A stretch of 48,004 nt of DNA from JAFTYR01 sp964571375 (GTDB lineage: Bacteria; Pseudomonadota; Gammaproteobacteria; Burkholderiales; Burkholderiaceae_F): contig CAZNBL010000006.1 of NCBI GenBank assembly GCA_964571375.1, positions 1 through 48,004 of the forward strand. Reading direction: 5' to 3'. The notes under the pieces were generated by a model. That model saw only the letters and a program-made list of their open reading frames with translations, had not been told where the DNA came from and ran no database searches. This document shows, piece after piece, positions 24,952 through 33,843 of this stretch. The position numbers were made by a program, and so were the translations under genes. The number at the start of each line of letters is the position of its first letter. Positions within the stretch are counted from its first letter, which is position 1.

Positions 24952-25734
24952 ATGACGAAGATTTACAGCATTGCAAATCAGAAGGGCGGAGTCGGAAAGA
25001 CAACGACAACCGTAAATTTAGCTGCGGCTTTGGCCAAGAACGGCTATAAAGTTCTGCTCGTAGATTTGGACCCTCAAGGTAACGCAACAACCGGCAGCGG
25101 TGTGGAAAAGGTTGCGCTGAAGTCGAGCGTCTATGAAGTGCTGACCGGACAGGTCGAAATTAAAGATGCTGTCTATTTTTCCGAAAGCTGTAATTATTTT
25201 GTTTTAGGTTCCAACCGACGCCTGGCCGGTATCGATGAAGATCTTCTCCAGGAAGAAGGTAAAGAACTTAAGTTAAAGAATGCGCTGGCTCAGGTCGAAA
25301 AGGAATACGACGTCGTATTGATTGACTGTCCGCCTGCATTGTCGATTCTCACCGTCAATGCTTTCTGCTGTTCCGACGGCGTGATTATTCCGATGACCTG
25401 CGAGTACTTCTCGCTTGAAGGCGTTTCCGACTTGGTTGTGAGCGTTAAGGCCGTTCGTGAACACATCAATAATGAATTGGTGATTTCCGGTCTGCTTCGC
25501 GTCCGATTTGATCCGCGAATCACACTGCAGCGTGAAGTCAGCCAGCAGCTGATTGAATTCTTCAACGACCGTGTGTACTCCACAGTGATTCCGACCAACG
25601 TAAGATTGGCCGAAGCACCGAGTTTCGGTATGCCGGGCGTTCTCTTCGATCCGTCATCGCGCGGAGCTCAGGCTTATTTGTGCTTTGCTCAGGAATTTGC
25701 AAAGAAAGAAAAGTTAAGAAAACACCGTCGGTAA
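24952..25734 (+). CDS. parA: Chromosome partitioning ATPase ParA (Soj)
   Basis: ParA is a Walker-type ATPase that moves ParB-parS complexes to segregate origins. The protein is 260 residues, short like other chromosomal ParA proteins without an N-terminal DNA-binding domain. The deviant Walker A KGGVGKTT is at 11-18. Motif DLDPQGNATTG and Walker B VVLIDCPPAL are present. The C-terminus RLAEAPSFG is typical. It precedes parB by 6 bases and diverges from the MCE operon. Two parS sites lie 7 kb upstream. Confidence 0.97.
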   Translation: MTKIYSIANQKGGVGKTTTTVNLAAALAKNGYKVLLVDLDPQGNATTGSGVEKVALKSSVYEVLTGQVEIKDAVYFSESCNYFVLGSNRRLAGIDEDLLQEEGKELKLKNALAQVEKEYDVVLIDCPPALSILTVNAFCCSDGVIIPMTCEYFSLEGVSDLVVSVKAVREHINNELVISGLLRVRFDPRITLQREVSQQLIEFFNDRVYSTVIPTNVRLAEAPSFGMPGVLFDPSSRGAQAYLCFAQEFAKKEKLRKHRR

Positions 25735-25740
25735 AAGAAA

Positions 25741-26625
25741 GTGGCTACAAAGAAATCAAAGGGATTAGGTAAGGGACTCGACTCCATGTTTGGAGTTAAG
25801 AGTGTTGCAGATGTTATGGCGACCAAGCCGAATGAGTCCTCAGGTCAGAACGTAGAAATCGGCAAGCTGTTCCCCGGAAAGTATCAGGCACGAATTTCAA
25901 TGCCGGCTGCCGGTCTTAAGGAGCTTGCTGCCTCTATTAAAGAGAAGGGGATCCTCAATCCTATCGTAGTTCGTGCTCAGGGCGACCGTTATGAAATCCT
26001 TGCCGGCGAAAGACGCTTCAGAGCAGCTAAGCTTGTCGGCTTAAAAACAGTTCCGGTAACGGTTCTTGAAGTGAACGATGAAGAAGCGCTTGCTGTAGGC
26101 CTCATTGAGAATCTTCAGAGAGAAGATCTCAATGTGATGGAAGCCGCAGTCGGTCTGCAGCAGCTCTGCGAAGAATTTAATTACACGCATGAAGAGGTAG
26201 CTAAGGCTGTCGGTCGATCCCGTTCCGCCGTTACTAATTTGCTCAGATTGCTCGGACTTCATGAAAAAGTTCAGAAGATGCTTCGCGAAGGAAAGTTGGA
26301 AATGGGGCATACCCGTCCGCTTCTGACACTTCCTAAAGAAAAACAGCTTGAGCTTGCCGAGCAGATTGCTGCCAAGGAAATGTCTGTAAGACAGGCAGAG
26401 GCTCTGGCTTCCGGCGAAAAACAGAAAAAGCCCCAGACGATGGCTGAAGCTAAGAGTCGCGATATCTGTCGTATCGAAGAGGCTCTTGCCGATAAGCTCG
26501 GTCTTTCTGTCAGTCTTACAGCTAATGCCAAAGGCAAGGGAAAGATGGTTATTTCGTTCGCAAATTACGACGAATTTGAACTGATTTTGGAAAAATTCCG
26601 CATCTCTAAAGGCACATTGCTTTAA
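25741..26625 (+). CDS. parB: Chromosome partitioning protein ParB (Spo0J), CTP-dependent clamp
   Basis: This is a 294-residue ParB that loads at parS and spreads as a CTP-gated sliding clamp. It begins with GTG at 25741. The N-terminal KGLGKGLDSMFG segment is the usual ParA-contact region. The ParB/CTP-binding motifs are GERRFRA (89-95) and ENLQRED (123-129). A helix-turn-helix for parS recognition lies near 149-170 (THEEVAKAVGRSRSAVTNLLRL), and the C-terminal dimer domain follows a linker. The residues fit a regular chromosomal ParB. Confidence 0.97.
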   Translation: MATKKSKGLGKGLDSMFGVKSVADVMATKPNESSGQNVEIGKLFPGKYQARISMPAAGLKELAASIKEKGILNPIVVRAQGDRYEILAGERRFRAAKLVGLKTVPVTVLEVNDEEALAVGLIENLQREDLNVMEAAVGLQQLCEEFNYTHEEVAKAVGRSRSAVTNLLRLLGLHEKVQKMLREGKLEMGHTRPLLTLPKEKQLELAEQIAAKEMSVRQAEALASGEKQKKPQTMAEAKSRDICRIEEALADKLGLSVSLTANAKGKGKMVISFANYDEFELILEKFRISKGTLL

Positions 26626-26684
26626 TCATACAAAATGGTAAGGGTTATTCCTTAGGTCAAACGCATGAAGTAAGAGCTTTCTAT

Positions 26685-26713
26685 TTGCATATGAATAGGT
26701 GCTCTTGTAGAAT
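26685..26713 (+). promoter_or_regulatory. Sigma70 promoter of the ATP synthase operon
   Basis: TTGCAT (26685-26690) and TAGAAT (26708-26713) are separated by exactly 17 bases. Transcription from about 26720 would give a roughly 50-base leader before the GTG start of atpI, containing complementary GCCC/GGGC segments. Confidence 0.8.
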
Positions 26714-26771
26714 ACACGCGCTTTGGGTTAGCCCCCATTTTTTGTATGCGGGAAAAGGGCTTTAAATTAAA

Positions 26772-27116
26772 GTGAAAGCACTCGACAAAGTTATTTTCTT
26801 GCAATGTTGCTCCTGGTTGGTAGTCAGCGGTCTGTTTTGGATTTTTGGCGGTACAACTTCAGGAGTATCTGCATTTTTTGGCGGTGCTGCTTGTGCTCTC
26901 CCGACTCTGCTTGTTATCCTTACGATTAAGCTAGTGCCGGCGATGTACACAAGTCCCATCGCGATCTTTGTTTACGAATTTATCAAAGTAGCAGGCACTG
27001 TCTTAGGTTTATTGCTTGTTGTTTTGTTTTATAAAGAATTGGAATGGCCGCCATTTCTGGTTAGCAGTGGTGTCGTTCTGAACAGTCTTCTGTTTGCTAT
27101 GGCATTTAGGAGATAA
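26772..27116 (+). CDS. atpI: ATP synthase protein I
   Basis: This is a 114-residue membrane protein with four hydrophobic segments, thought to help assemble the c-ring or insert Fo subunits. Weak sequence conservation makes position the main evidence: first gene of the atp operon, 16 bases before atpB. The hydrophobic pattern (LVVSGLFWIFGG, AFFGGAACALPTLLVILTI, VAGTVLGLLLVVLFY) fits the family. The start is GTG at 26772. Confidence 0.88.
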   Translation: MKALDKVIFLQCCSWLVVSGLFWIFGGTTSGVSAFFGGAACALPTLLVILTIKLVPAMYTSPIAIFVYEFIKVAGTVLGLLLVVLFYKELEWPPFLVSSGVVLNSLLFAMAFRR

Positions 27117-27132
27117 CTTAAGGATTAGGCTC

Positions 27133-27951
27133 ATGGCAAGTAATGCAACAGAGTATATCAATCACCATTTGACACATCTGTCATCTGTTAAGCAAACGAG
27201 CATTGTTGACTTCTCCGTCATCAACATCGACACCGTTATTTTCTCTATCGGCATGCTGGTGCTTTGCCTCTGGTTGCTCTATACCGCTTCCCGCAAAGCT
27301 ACTAAGGGTGTTCCGGGTAAATGGCAGTGTGCCGTAGAAATGCTTGTGGATTTCGTATCTGAACAGGCTAAGTCTATCGTTCATGGCGACAGAACATTTA
27401 TTGCTCCGCTGGCTCTGACAGTCTTTGTCTGGGTTATTTTCATGAACGCAATCGACCTTGTCCCGGTCGACCTCATCCCTGCTATCGTCGGTGTCTTCGG
27501 CGTTCACTACGTCCGTCCGCTTCCGACTGCCGACCTTAACGGCACAATGGGTATCTCCTGCGGTGTTCTTCTTCTCATGCTCTACTACGGCGTGAAGATC
27601 AAGGGTGTCGGCGGCTTTACAAAGGAACTGTTCGTTGCTCCGTTCGGCAACCACTTCCTGCTCTGGCCGTTCAACTTCCTCCTGAACTGCGTTGAATACC
27701 TTGCAAAGACAGTTTCTATGGGCATGCGACTGTTCGGTAACATGTATTCCGGCGAGTTGCTGTTCTTCCTCATCGCTCTTCTTGGCGGTATCTGGACCGG
27801 TTTCGATATGGGAAGCGTCGCAGGTGCATTCGGCCACTTTGTTGCCGGTCTCCTCTGGTGGCTCTTCCACGTGTTGATTGTTTTGCTTCAAGCCTTCATT
27901 ATGATGATGCTGACCCTGGTTTACATCGGTCAGGCTCACGAAGGTCACTAA
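27133..27951 (+). CDS. atpB: ATP synthase Fo subunit a
   Basis: This proton-channel subunit of Fo has 272 residues. Conserved elements are visible: MNAIDLVPVDLIP, VEYLAKTVSMGMRLFGNMYSGE with the essential Arg of MGMRLFGN, and the terminal helices LLQAFIMMMLTLVYIGQAHE. The start is the ATG at 27133 (MASNATEYINHHL), not the longer frame overlapping atpI. An AAGGATTAGG ribosome-binding stretch precedes it. Confidence 0.97.
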   Translation: MASNATEYINHHLTHLSSVKQTSIVDFSVINIDTVIFSIGMLVLCLWLLYTASRKATKGVPGKWQCAVEMLVDFVSEQAKSIVHGDRTFIAPLALTVFVWVIFMNAIDLVPVDLIPAIVGVFGVHYVRPLPTADLNGTMGISCGVLLLMLYYGVKIKGVGGFTKELFVAPFGNHFLLWPFNFLLNCVEYLAKTVSMGMRLFGNMYSGELLFFLIALLGGIWTGFDMGSVAGAFGHFVAGLLWWLFHVLIVLLQAFIMMMLTLVYIGQAHEGH

Positions 27952-27999
27952 TTACTTTTTTTCATCAAACTTATTGCGCTTATTAATAAGGAGTTCGCA

Positions 28000-28242
28000 A
28001 TGACAAACGTAGCATTCGTCGCATTAACCTGTGGCATGATCATCAGTCTTGGTGCTATCGGTGCCTGCCTTGGTATCGCTATCATGGGTAGCAAGTACCT
28101 CGAAGCATCTGCTCGTCAGCCTGAGCTGATCAACACTCTCCAGACAAAGATGTTCCTTCTCGCTGGTCTTATCGACGCTGCCTTCCTTATCGGTGTCGGT
28201 ATCGCCATGATGTTCGCTTTTGCCAACCCGTTTGTCGGCTAA
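28000..28242 (+). CDS. atpE: ATP synthase Fo subunit c
   Basis: This is an 80-residue helical hairpin. The polar loop is ARQPEL (38-43) and the ion-binding carboxylate is Asp59 in LAGLIDAAFLIGV. Absence of the Gln/Glu/Ser sodium-site pattern suggests a proton-driven rotor. A strong AAGGAG ribosome-binding site matches the need for many copies per complex, and a hairpin follows the gene (28280-28296). Confidence 0.97.
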   Translation: MTNVAFVALTCGMIISLGAIGACLGIAIMGSKYLEASARQPELINTLQTKMFLLAGLIDAAFLIGVGIAMMFAFANPFVG

Positions 28243-28279
28243 TCCGCTTTTTTCCGCGATTAGTTTATTTTTCAGACAC

Positions 28280-28296
28280 CGCTTGTATTACAAGCG
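28280..28296 (+). other. Stem-loop between atpE and atpF
   Basis: CGCTTGT (28280-28286) pairs perfectly with ACAAGCG (28290-28296) around an ATT loop. It lies about 15 bases before the atpF start and next to its GGGG ribosome-binding site. No U-tract follows, so it may protect the abundant atpE message or lower atpF initiation. Confidence 0.65.
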
Positions 28297-28311
28297 TAAC
28301 GGGGTTCAAAC

Positions 28312-28782
28312 ATGAACATTAATGCCACACTGTTCGTTCAGATGGCCGTGTTTTTCGTCGGTGCTTGGATCACCATGAAATTCATTTGGCCTCCTCTTAA
28401 CAGAGCAATTGAAGAACGGCAAAAGGAGATTGCTGCTGGTTTAGCCGCAGCAGATCGCGGCGAACGAGCTTTGGAAGAAGCTAAGAAAGAAGGCGCCGCT
28501 ATTGAAGCCAACGCTCGCGCTCAGTCTCAGACAATCGTTGCTGCCGGTGAACAACGCGGTCAGGCAATCATTGACGAGGCTAAGGCTCAGGCTCAGGTAG
28601 AGGCCGATAAGATTATCGCCGCTGCCCGTGCTCAGGCTGCTTTAGAAACAAAGCAGATTCGCGAACAGCTTCGTAATGAAGTTGCAGCACTCGCCGTTAC
28701 CGGAGCTTCTCAGATTCTTGGTCGCGAAGTGGATGCACAAGCCCACCAGCAGTTGCTTGATCAACTTAAGGCGAAACTTTAA
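28312..28782 (+). CDS. atpF: ATP synthase Fo subunit b
   Basis: This is a 156-residue peripheral-stalk subunit. One membrane helix (about 6-27, FVQMAVFFVGAWITMKFIWPPL) is followed by a long charged coiled coil (ERQKEIAAGLAAADRGERALEEAKKE) that dimerises and holds F1. Length and form match proteobacterial b subunits. The stop of atpF is two bases from the atpH start. Confidence 0.97.
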   Translation: MNINATLFVQMAVFFVGAWITMKFIWPPLNRAIEERQKEIAAGLAAADRGERALEEAKKEGAAIEANARAQSQTIVAAGEQRGQAIIDEAKAQAQVEADKIIAAARAQAALETKQIREQLRNEVAALAVTGASQILGREVDAQAHQQLLDQLKAKL

Positions 28783-28784
28783 TT

Positions 28785-29333
28785 ATGGCCGAAATTTCAA
28801 CCATTGCTCGCCCCTATGCTGAGGCACTCTTTGAATCCACAAGAGACAGCAAGGATCAGACTTTAGCCGACCAGCTTAAGGCTCTGCTTTGCACTCTCAA
28901 GACGGTTTCTATCGATCCTCAGGTAGTTGAGGTTGAAGGTGATCCCAATGCCACCAACGAAAACCTTTTCGGTTTGTTGAGAGGCACACTGCCGGAAGAA
29001 ATTCCGGCTGAGGCTGATCGCTTTCTCAGACTGGTTGTCGAGAACGGCAAAGTTGATGCGATCCCTGAAATTCAAAGACAGTTTAACTTGCTCGTTGATA
29101 AGGCGAGAGGTGAGGCAGAGGTTGTTATTGAAAGCCCCTTCCCGCTGACCGAAGCCCAGCTCGATGACTTCCTTGCTGCATTAAGCAAGAAGTTCAACGG
29201 TCTCAAGCTGAGACCGACTGTGGTTCTCGATAAGTCCCTTATTGGCGGTGTCAGAGTTTCTGTCGGTGATCAGGTTCTCGATGGCACAGTTAAGTCGCGC
29301 CTTGCTGAAATGCAAGTAGCTCTTACCAGATAA
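28785..29333 (+). CDS. atpH: ATP synthase F1 subunit delta
   Basis: This is a 182-residue subunit that binds the top of F1 to the b-stalk. The N-terminal ISTIARPYAEALFE motif is diagnostic, and the C-terminal VVLDKSLIGGVRVSVGDQVLDGTVKSRL is the conserved OSCP/delta signature. It lies two bases after atpF and 17 bases before atpA. Confidence 0.97.
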   Translation: MAEISTIARPYAEALFESTRDSKDQTLADQLKALLCTLKTVSIDPQVVEVEGDPNATNENLFGLLRGTLPEEIPAEADRFLRLVVENGKVDAIPEIQRQFNLLVDKARGEAEVVIESPFPLTEAQLDDFLAALSKKFNGLKLRPTVVLDKSLIGGVRVSVGDQVLDGTVKSRLAEMQVALTR

Positions 29334-29350
29334 TTACGGAGTTGAAAGTA

Positions 29351-30892
29351 ATGCAACTCAATCCGAGTGAAATTAGCGAGCTGCTTAAGCAGCGAATCGA
29401 AGGAATGGGTCTCAATACCAACCTTCGTACAGAGGGCACCGTTGTCTCGGTGACCGACGGTATTTGCCGCGTTCACGGTCTTTCTGACGTGATGCAGGGC
29501 GAAATGCTTGAATTCCCGAACAATACCTACGGTCTTGCTCTCAACCTTGAACGTGATTCCGTCGGTGCTGTTATTCTCGGTGAATACACAGGCATTTCCG
29601 AAGGTGACATCGTTCGCACAACTGGCCGCATTCTCCAGGTACCGGTTGGTCCTGCTCTGATCGGCCGCGTTGTTAACGCTCTGGGTCAGCCGATTGACGG
29701 CAAGGGCCCGATCGAAACAGAAGAATTCGACGTTGTTGAAAAGGTTGCTCCTGGCGTTATTGACCGTCAGTCCGTTTCGCAGCCTGTTCAGACTGGTCTG
29801 AAGTCTATTGACTCCATGGTTCCGGTTGGCCGTGGTCAGCGTGAGCTGATCATTGGTGACCGCCAGACTGGTAAGACAGCTATCGCTCTCGATACCATCA
29901 TCAACCAGAAGGGCAAGGACCTTATCTGCGTTTATGTTGCTATCGGTCAGAAGGCTTCCACTATCGCTAACGTTGTTCGCAAGCTCGAAGAACACGGCGC
30001 TATGGACTACACAATCGTCGTTGCTGCATCTGCTTCTGAATCCGCAGCTATGCAGTACATTGCTCCGTACTCCGGCGCAACAATGGGTGAATACTTCCGC
30101 GACCGCGGTCAGGATTCCCTGATTGTTTACGACGACTTGACCAAGCAGGCTTGGGCTTACCGTCAGATCTCCCTTCTGCTTCGCCGTCCGCCGGGACGTG
30201 AAGCTTATCCGGGTGACGTTTTCTACCTCCACAGCCGCCTTCTCGAACGCGCTGCTCGTGTGAACCCCGAATACGTAGAACGTTTCACTAACGGTGCCGT
30301 TAAGGGTAAGACTGGTTCTATGACCGCTCTGCCGATCATTGAAACACAGGCTGGTGACGTTACAGCATTCGTTCCGACCAACGTAATTTCTATTACAGAC
30401 GGTCAGATCTTCTTGGAAACTGACTTGTTTAACGCCGGCATCCGTCCTGCTATCAACCCGGGTATTTCCGTTTCCCGAGTCGGTGGTGCAGCTCAGACTA
30501 AGGTTGTTAAGAAGCTCGGCGGCGGTGTCCGTCTGGCACTTGCTCAGTACCGTGAACTTGCAGCTTTCGCACAGTTCGCCAGCGACCTCGACGATGCAAC
30601 TCGTAAGCAGTTGGAACGCGGCCGTGTCGTTACAGAACTGATGAAGCAGTCTCAGTACAAGCCGCTTCAGGTTTGGGAAGAAGCTCTCGTGCTCTTCGCA
30701 ATTAATGAAGGCTTCTACGATGACGTAGCTGTCAAGGATGCTCTGAACGTAGAAAGCGCAATGCAGGACTTCATGAAGATCAATCATGCTGACCTCGTTG
30801 ATCGCATCGAAACTCAGAAGGCTTTGAGCAAGGAAGATGAGCAGTTGCTCAGAAATGCCATCGCCGAATTTAAGAAGTCTGGCGCTTACTAA
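29351..30892 (+). CDS. atpA: ATP synthase F1 subunit alpha
   Basis: This is the 513-residue non-catalytic nucleotide-binding subunit. The start MQLNPSEISELLKQRIEG is the standard N-terminus. Walker A GDRQTGKT lies at 169-176, and the alpha signature PAINPGISVSRVGGAAQ is present. A TTG three codons upstream is in frame, but the ATG at 29351 has a GGAG site 9 bases before it. The sequence is highly conserved with no irregularity. Confidence 0.98.
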   Translation: MQLNPSEISELLKQRIEGMGLNTNLRTEGTVVSVTDGICRVHGLSDVMQGEMLEFPNNTYGLALNLERDSVGAVILGEYTGISEGDIVRTTGRILQVPVGPALIGRVVNALGQPIDGKGPIETEEFDVVEKVAPGVIDRQSVSQPVQTGLKSIDSMVPVGRGQRELIIGDRQTGKTAIALDTIINQKGKDLICVYVAIGQKASTIANVVRKLEEHGAMDYTIVVAASASESAAMQYIAPYSGATMGEYFRDRGQDSLIVYDDLTKQAWAYRQISLLLRRPPGREAYPGDVFYLHSRLLERAARVNPEYVERFTNGAVKGKTGSMTALPIIETQAGDVTAFVPTNVISITDGQIFLETDLFNAGIRPAINPGISVSRVGGAAQTKVVKKLGGGVRLALAQYRELAAFAQFASDLDDATRKQLERGRVVTELMKQSQYKPLQVWEEALVLFAINEGFYDDVAVKDALNVESAMQDFMKINHADLVDRIETQKALSKEDEQLLRNAIAEFKKSGAY

Positions 30893-30909
30893 TAATTTAG
30901 AGGATCCTA

Positions 30910-31785
30910 ATGCCTAGCACAAAGGAAATTCGGGCCAAGATCAAGTCGGTTCAAAACACTAGCAAGATCACCAAGGCCATGGAAATGGTAGCCGCTTCTA
31001 AGATGAAGAAGGCTCAGGATCGCATGAGGGCTGCCAGACCTTATGGCGAGGCTGTCCGTAATCTGATCGGACACCTTGCTTTTGCTACGACTGAAGCAAC
31101 TTCTCCGTATATGCGTAAGGTAGACAAGATTGAAAATATCGGTCTTATCTGCGTTTCCACGGACAAGGGCTTAGCCGGTGCGCTCAATACAAACATTCAG
31201 CGTCTTCTCGCTCAGCGTCTCCAGCAGTGGGGCCTCGAAGGCAAGAAGATCGAAGCAACTGCATTGGGCAACAAGGGATTGGGATTCCTCCAAAGAATCG
31301 GTGTACCTGTTATTTCACAGGCTGTACAGCTCGGTGATAAGCCTCAGTTAGAGCGTCTGCTTGGTGCTATTAGAGTTCAGCTCCAGGCATTCACCGAAGG
31401 CAAGGTTGATGTTGTATACATTGCTTATTCCCGCTTCATCAATGCGATGAAGCAGGAGCCGGTTATTGAACAGCTTCTGCCGTTACCCAAGGAAGCCGTT
31501 AAGGCTGACGAAGTCAGCGGTCTTTCCTGGGACTACATCTACGAGCCGAGCGCCGAAGAAGTTCTTGAAGTTCTTCTGCGTCGCTACATCGAAGCAATCG
31601 TTTATCAGGCTGTTGCCGAAAACATGGCCAGCGAGCAGAGCGCTCGTATGGTGGCTATGAAGGCTGCTTCTGATAACGCTAAGAAGCTCATCCACGAATT
31701 GCAATTGGTTTACAACAAGACCCGTCAGGCAGCGATCACCAAAGAAATTACTGAAATTGTTGGTGGCGCAGCAGCTGTGTCTTAA
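30910..31785 (+). CDS. atpG: ATP synthase F1 subunit gamma
   Basis: This is the 291-residue central rotor shaft. The N-terminal helix MPSTKEIRAKIKSVQNTSKITKAMEMVAASKMKKAQ and the C-terminal helix SEQSARMVAMKAASDNAKKLI with YNKTRQAAITKEITEIVGGAAA are the two coiled-coil strands typical of gamma. The middle STDKGLAGALNTN belongs to the globular part. It stands in its normal operon place between atpA and atpD. Confidence 0.97.
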   Translation: MPSTKEIRAKIKSVQNTSKITKAMEMVAASKMKKAQDRMRAARPYGEAVRNLIGHLAFATTEATSPYMRKVDKIENIGLICVSTDKGLAGALNTNIQRLLAQRLQQWGLEGKKIEATALGNKGLGFLQRIGVPVISQAVQLGDKPQLERLLGAIRVQLQAFTEGKVDVVYIAYSRFINAMKQEPVIEQLLPLPKEAVKADEVSGLSWDYIYEPSAEEVLEVLLRRYIEAIVYQAVAENMASEQSARMVAMKAASDNAKKLIHELQLVYNKTRQAAITKEITEIVGGAAAVS

Positions 31786-31813
31786 TAGAAAGATATCTAT
31801 ACGAGGACTACTC

Positions 31814-33217
31814 ATGAGTATCGGAAAGATCGTACAGGTCATCGGCGCTGTGGTGGACGTTCAGTTCCCGCGTGAGTCGATGCCTAAGGTTTACGACGCT
31901 CTCGTACTTGAAAAGGACGAGACAAACACTCTTGCTGAAGAAGGTTTGACTTTCGAAGTTCAGCAGCAACTTGGCGATGGAGTTGTTAGAACCATTGCAA
32001 TGGGCTCTTCTGAAGGCCTGCAGCGCGGCATGAATGTCAAGGCCCTTGGCCACGGCATCAATGTTCCTGTCGGTCCGAAGACCCTCGGCCGTATTATGGA
32101 CGTTCTCGGTCGCCCGATCGATAACTGCGGCCCGATCGGTGAAGAAAAGCGTATGCCGATTCACCGCGAAGCTCCGAAGTTTGATGAACTGAGCCCGTCT
32201 GTTGACCTGCTCGAAACCGGTATTAAGGTTATTGACTTGGTCTGCCCGTTCGCTAAGGGCGGTAAGATCGGTCTGTTCGGTGGTGCTGGTGTTGGTAAGA
32301 CCGTCAACATGATGGAACTTATTAACAACATCGCTAAGGCCTACGGTGGTTACTCCGTGTTTGCCGGCGTCGGTGAACGTACTCGTGAAGGTAACGACTT
32401 CTACCACGAAATGGGCGACTCCAAGGTTCTCGACAAGGTAGCCATGGTGTTCGGTCAGATGAACGAACCTCCGGGCAACCGTCTGCGTGTTGCTATGACA
32501 GGTCTGACAATGGCTGAAGCTTTCCGTGACGAAGGCCGTGACATTCTCCTGTTCATCGACAACATCTACCGTTACACACTTGCCGGTACTGAAGTTTCCG
32601 CTCTGCTCGGCCGTATGCCGTCTGCTGTGGGTTACCAGCCGACACTTGCTGAAGAAATGGGTAAGCTCCAGGAACGAATCACCTCTACTAAGGTTGGTTC
32701 TATTACTTCCATTCAGGCCGTCTACGTTCCTGCTGACGACTTGACTGACCCGTCTCCGGCTACAACATTCGGTCACTTGGACGCTACAGTGGTTCTGTCC
32801 CGTGATATTGCCTCCCTCGGTATTTATCCGGCTATCGACCCGCTCGACTCCACTTCCCGTCAGATCGACCCGAACATCATCGGCGAAGAACACTACACTG
32901 TTACACGTCGCGTTCAGGCTACTCTGCAGCGCTATAAGGAACTGCGCGATATTATCGCCATTCTGGGTATGGACGAACTGTCTCCGGAAGACAAGCTCTC
33001 CGTTACTCGCGCTCGTAAGATCCAGCGCTTCCTGTCTCAGCCGTTCCACGTTGCTGAAGTGTTTACCGGCGCTCCTGGTAAGTACGTTCCGCTCAAGGAA
33101 ACCATCCGCGGCTTCAAGATGATTGTTGACGGCGAATGCGACCAGCTTCCGGAACAGGCCTTCTACATGGTCGGTACTATCGACGAAGCTTTCGAAAAGG
33201 CCAAGACCATTAAGTAA
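31814..33217 (+). CDS. atpD: ATP synthase F1 subunit beta
   Basis: This is the 467-residue catalytic subunit. Walker A GGAGVGKT is at 156-163 and GERTREGND carries the catalytic glutamate region. ALLGRMPSAVGYQPTLAEEMG follows, including the DELSEED-type lever, here DELSPED. The ATG at 31814 (MSIGKIVQVIGAVVDVQF) is the normal start; a longer frame overlaps atpG. A strong stem-loop begins one base after its stop. Confidence 0.98.
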   Translation: MSIGKIVQVIGAVVDVQFPRESMPKVYDALVLEKDETNTLAEEGLTFEVQQQLGDGVVRTIAMGSSEGLQRGMNVKALGHGINVPVGPKTLGRIMDVLGRPIDNCGPIGEEKRMPIHREAPKFDELSPSVDLLETGIKVIDLVCPFAKGGKIGLFGGAGVGKTVNMMELINNIAKAYGGYSVFAGVGERTREGNDFYHEMGDSKVLDKVAMVFGQMNEPPGNRLRVAMTGLTMAEAFRDEGRDILLFIDNIYRYTLAGTEVSALLGRMPSAVGYQPTLAEEMGKLQERITSTKVGSITSIQAVYVPADDLTDPSPATTFGHLDATVVLSRDIASLGIYPAIDPLDSTSRQIDPNIIGEEHYTVTRRVQATLQRYKELRDIIAILGMDELSPEDKLSVTRARKIQRFLSQPFHVAEVFTGAPGKYVPLKETIRGFKMIVDGECDQLPEQAFYMVGTIDEAFEKAKTIK

Positions 33218-33248
33218 TTAACAGGGGGACCTCAAGTCCCCCGGTTAA
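33218..33248 (+). other. Intercistronic stem-loop between atpD and atpC
   Basis: GGGGGAC (33224-33230) pairs with GTCCCCC (33236-33242) around CTCAA. TTAAC/GTTAA extend it past one mismatch to about 12 bp. No U-tract follows. It is a likely RNA-processing or stability element that lets atpC be made at a different level from atpD. Confidence 0.75.
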
Positions 33249-33262
33249 GCCTGGAGAAATCA

Positions 33263-33679
33263 ATGAGTAAAACTTTAAAAGTCGACGTAGTAAACGCTGA
33301 AGAGACTCTCTTCAGTGGTGATGCTGAATTCGTCGCTTTGCCGGGTATGGTCGGTGAACTGGGTATTCTCCCGGGTCACACTCCGCTCATTACCCTTATT
33401 CGGCCGGGCCTTGTTCGAATTCGTCTTGAAGGCGAAAAGAAGGAAGAAGAAATCTTCGTTGCAGGCGGTGTTCTGGAAGTCCAGCCGCATCACGTGATCG
33501 TTCTGGCTGACGTTGCTATCCGCAGCGAAGACCTTGACGAAGCCAAAGCACGTGAAGCTATGGAAAAGGCCAAGGAAGCTGCCAAGTCCGCAACAAGCGA
33601 AATCGAGCTTGCCAAGGTGGAAGCAGAACTCAGTATGCTCGCCGAGCAGTTGCGCATTATTCAGAAACTTCGCAAATAA
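33263..33679 (+). CDS. atpC: ATP synthase F1 subunit epsilon
   Basis: This is a 138-residue rotor subunit that also inhibits ATP hydrolysis. The N-terminal beta sandwich has LPGMVGELGILPGHTPLITLIRPG. The C-terminal helix pair is RSEDLDEAKAREAMEKAKEAA and KVEAELSMLAEQLRIIQKL. A GGAGAA ribosome-binding site precedes the ATG. It is the last gene of the operon, followed by a hairpin terminator. Confidence 0.97.
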   Translation: MSKTLKVDVVNAEETLFSGDAEFVALPGMVGELGILPGHTPLITLIRPGLVRIRLEGEKKEEEIFVAGGVLEVQPHHVIVLADVAIRSEDLDEAKAREAMEKAKEAAKSATSEIELAKVEAELSMLAEQLRIIQKLRK

Positions 33680-33701
33680 CGAATTTTCTGTTTTGCCGAA
33701 C

Positions 33702-33730
33702 AATAACCCTCTGCCCTGCAGAGGGTTATT
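33702..33730 (+). terminator. Terminator of the ATP synthase operon
   Basis: AATAACCCTCTGC (33702-33714) pairs perfectly with GCAGAGGGTTATT (33718-33730) around a 3-base loop. The trailing T content is modest (ATTGCTTTCTG), but the stem is strong and follows atpC by 22 bases. Confidence 0.85.
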
Positions 33731-33843
33731 GCTTTCTGCAAACAGCCAATGTCCCGCCCGCTTTAATTCTGAGCGAAGTTACTCGATTTTGTGAAATAGA
33801 TGTTGTAGCATCAACAAAAACCAATAATTATTAGGAGTTCATA

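Noticed and set aside
29270..33049. Long minus-strand open frames opposite the atp genes (over 400 codons)
   Set aside because: They mirror highly conserved atpA/atpD, have no domain sense, and arise from the codon bias of the opposite strand.
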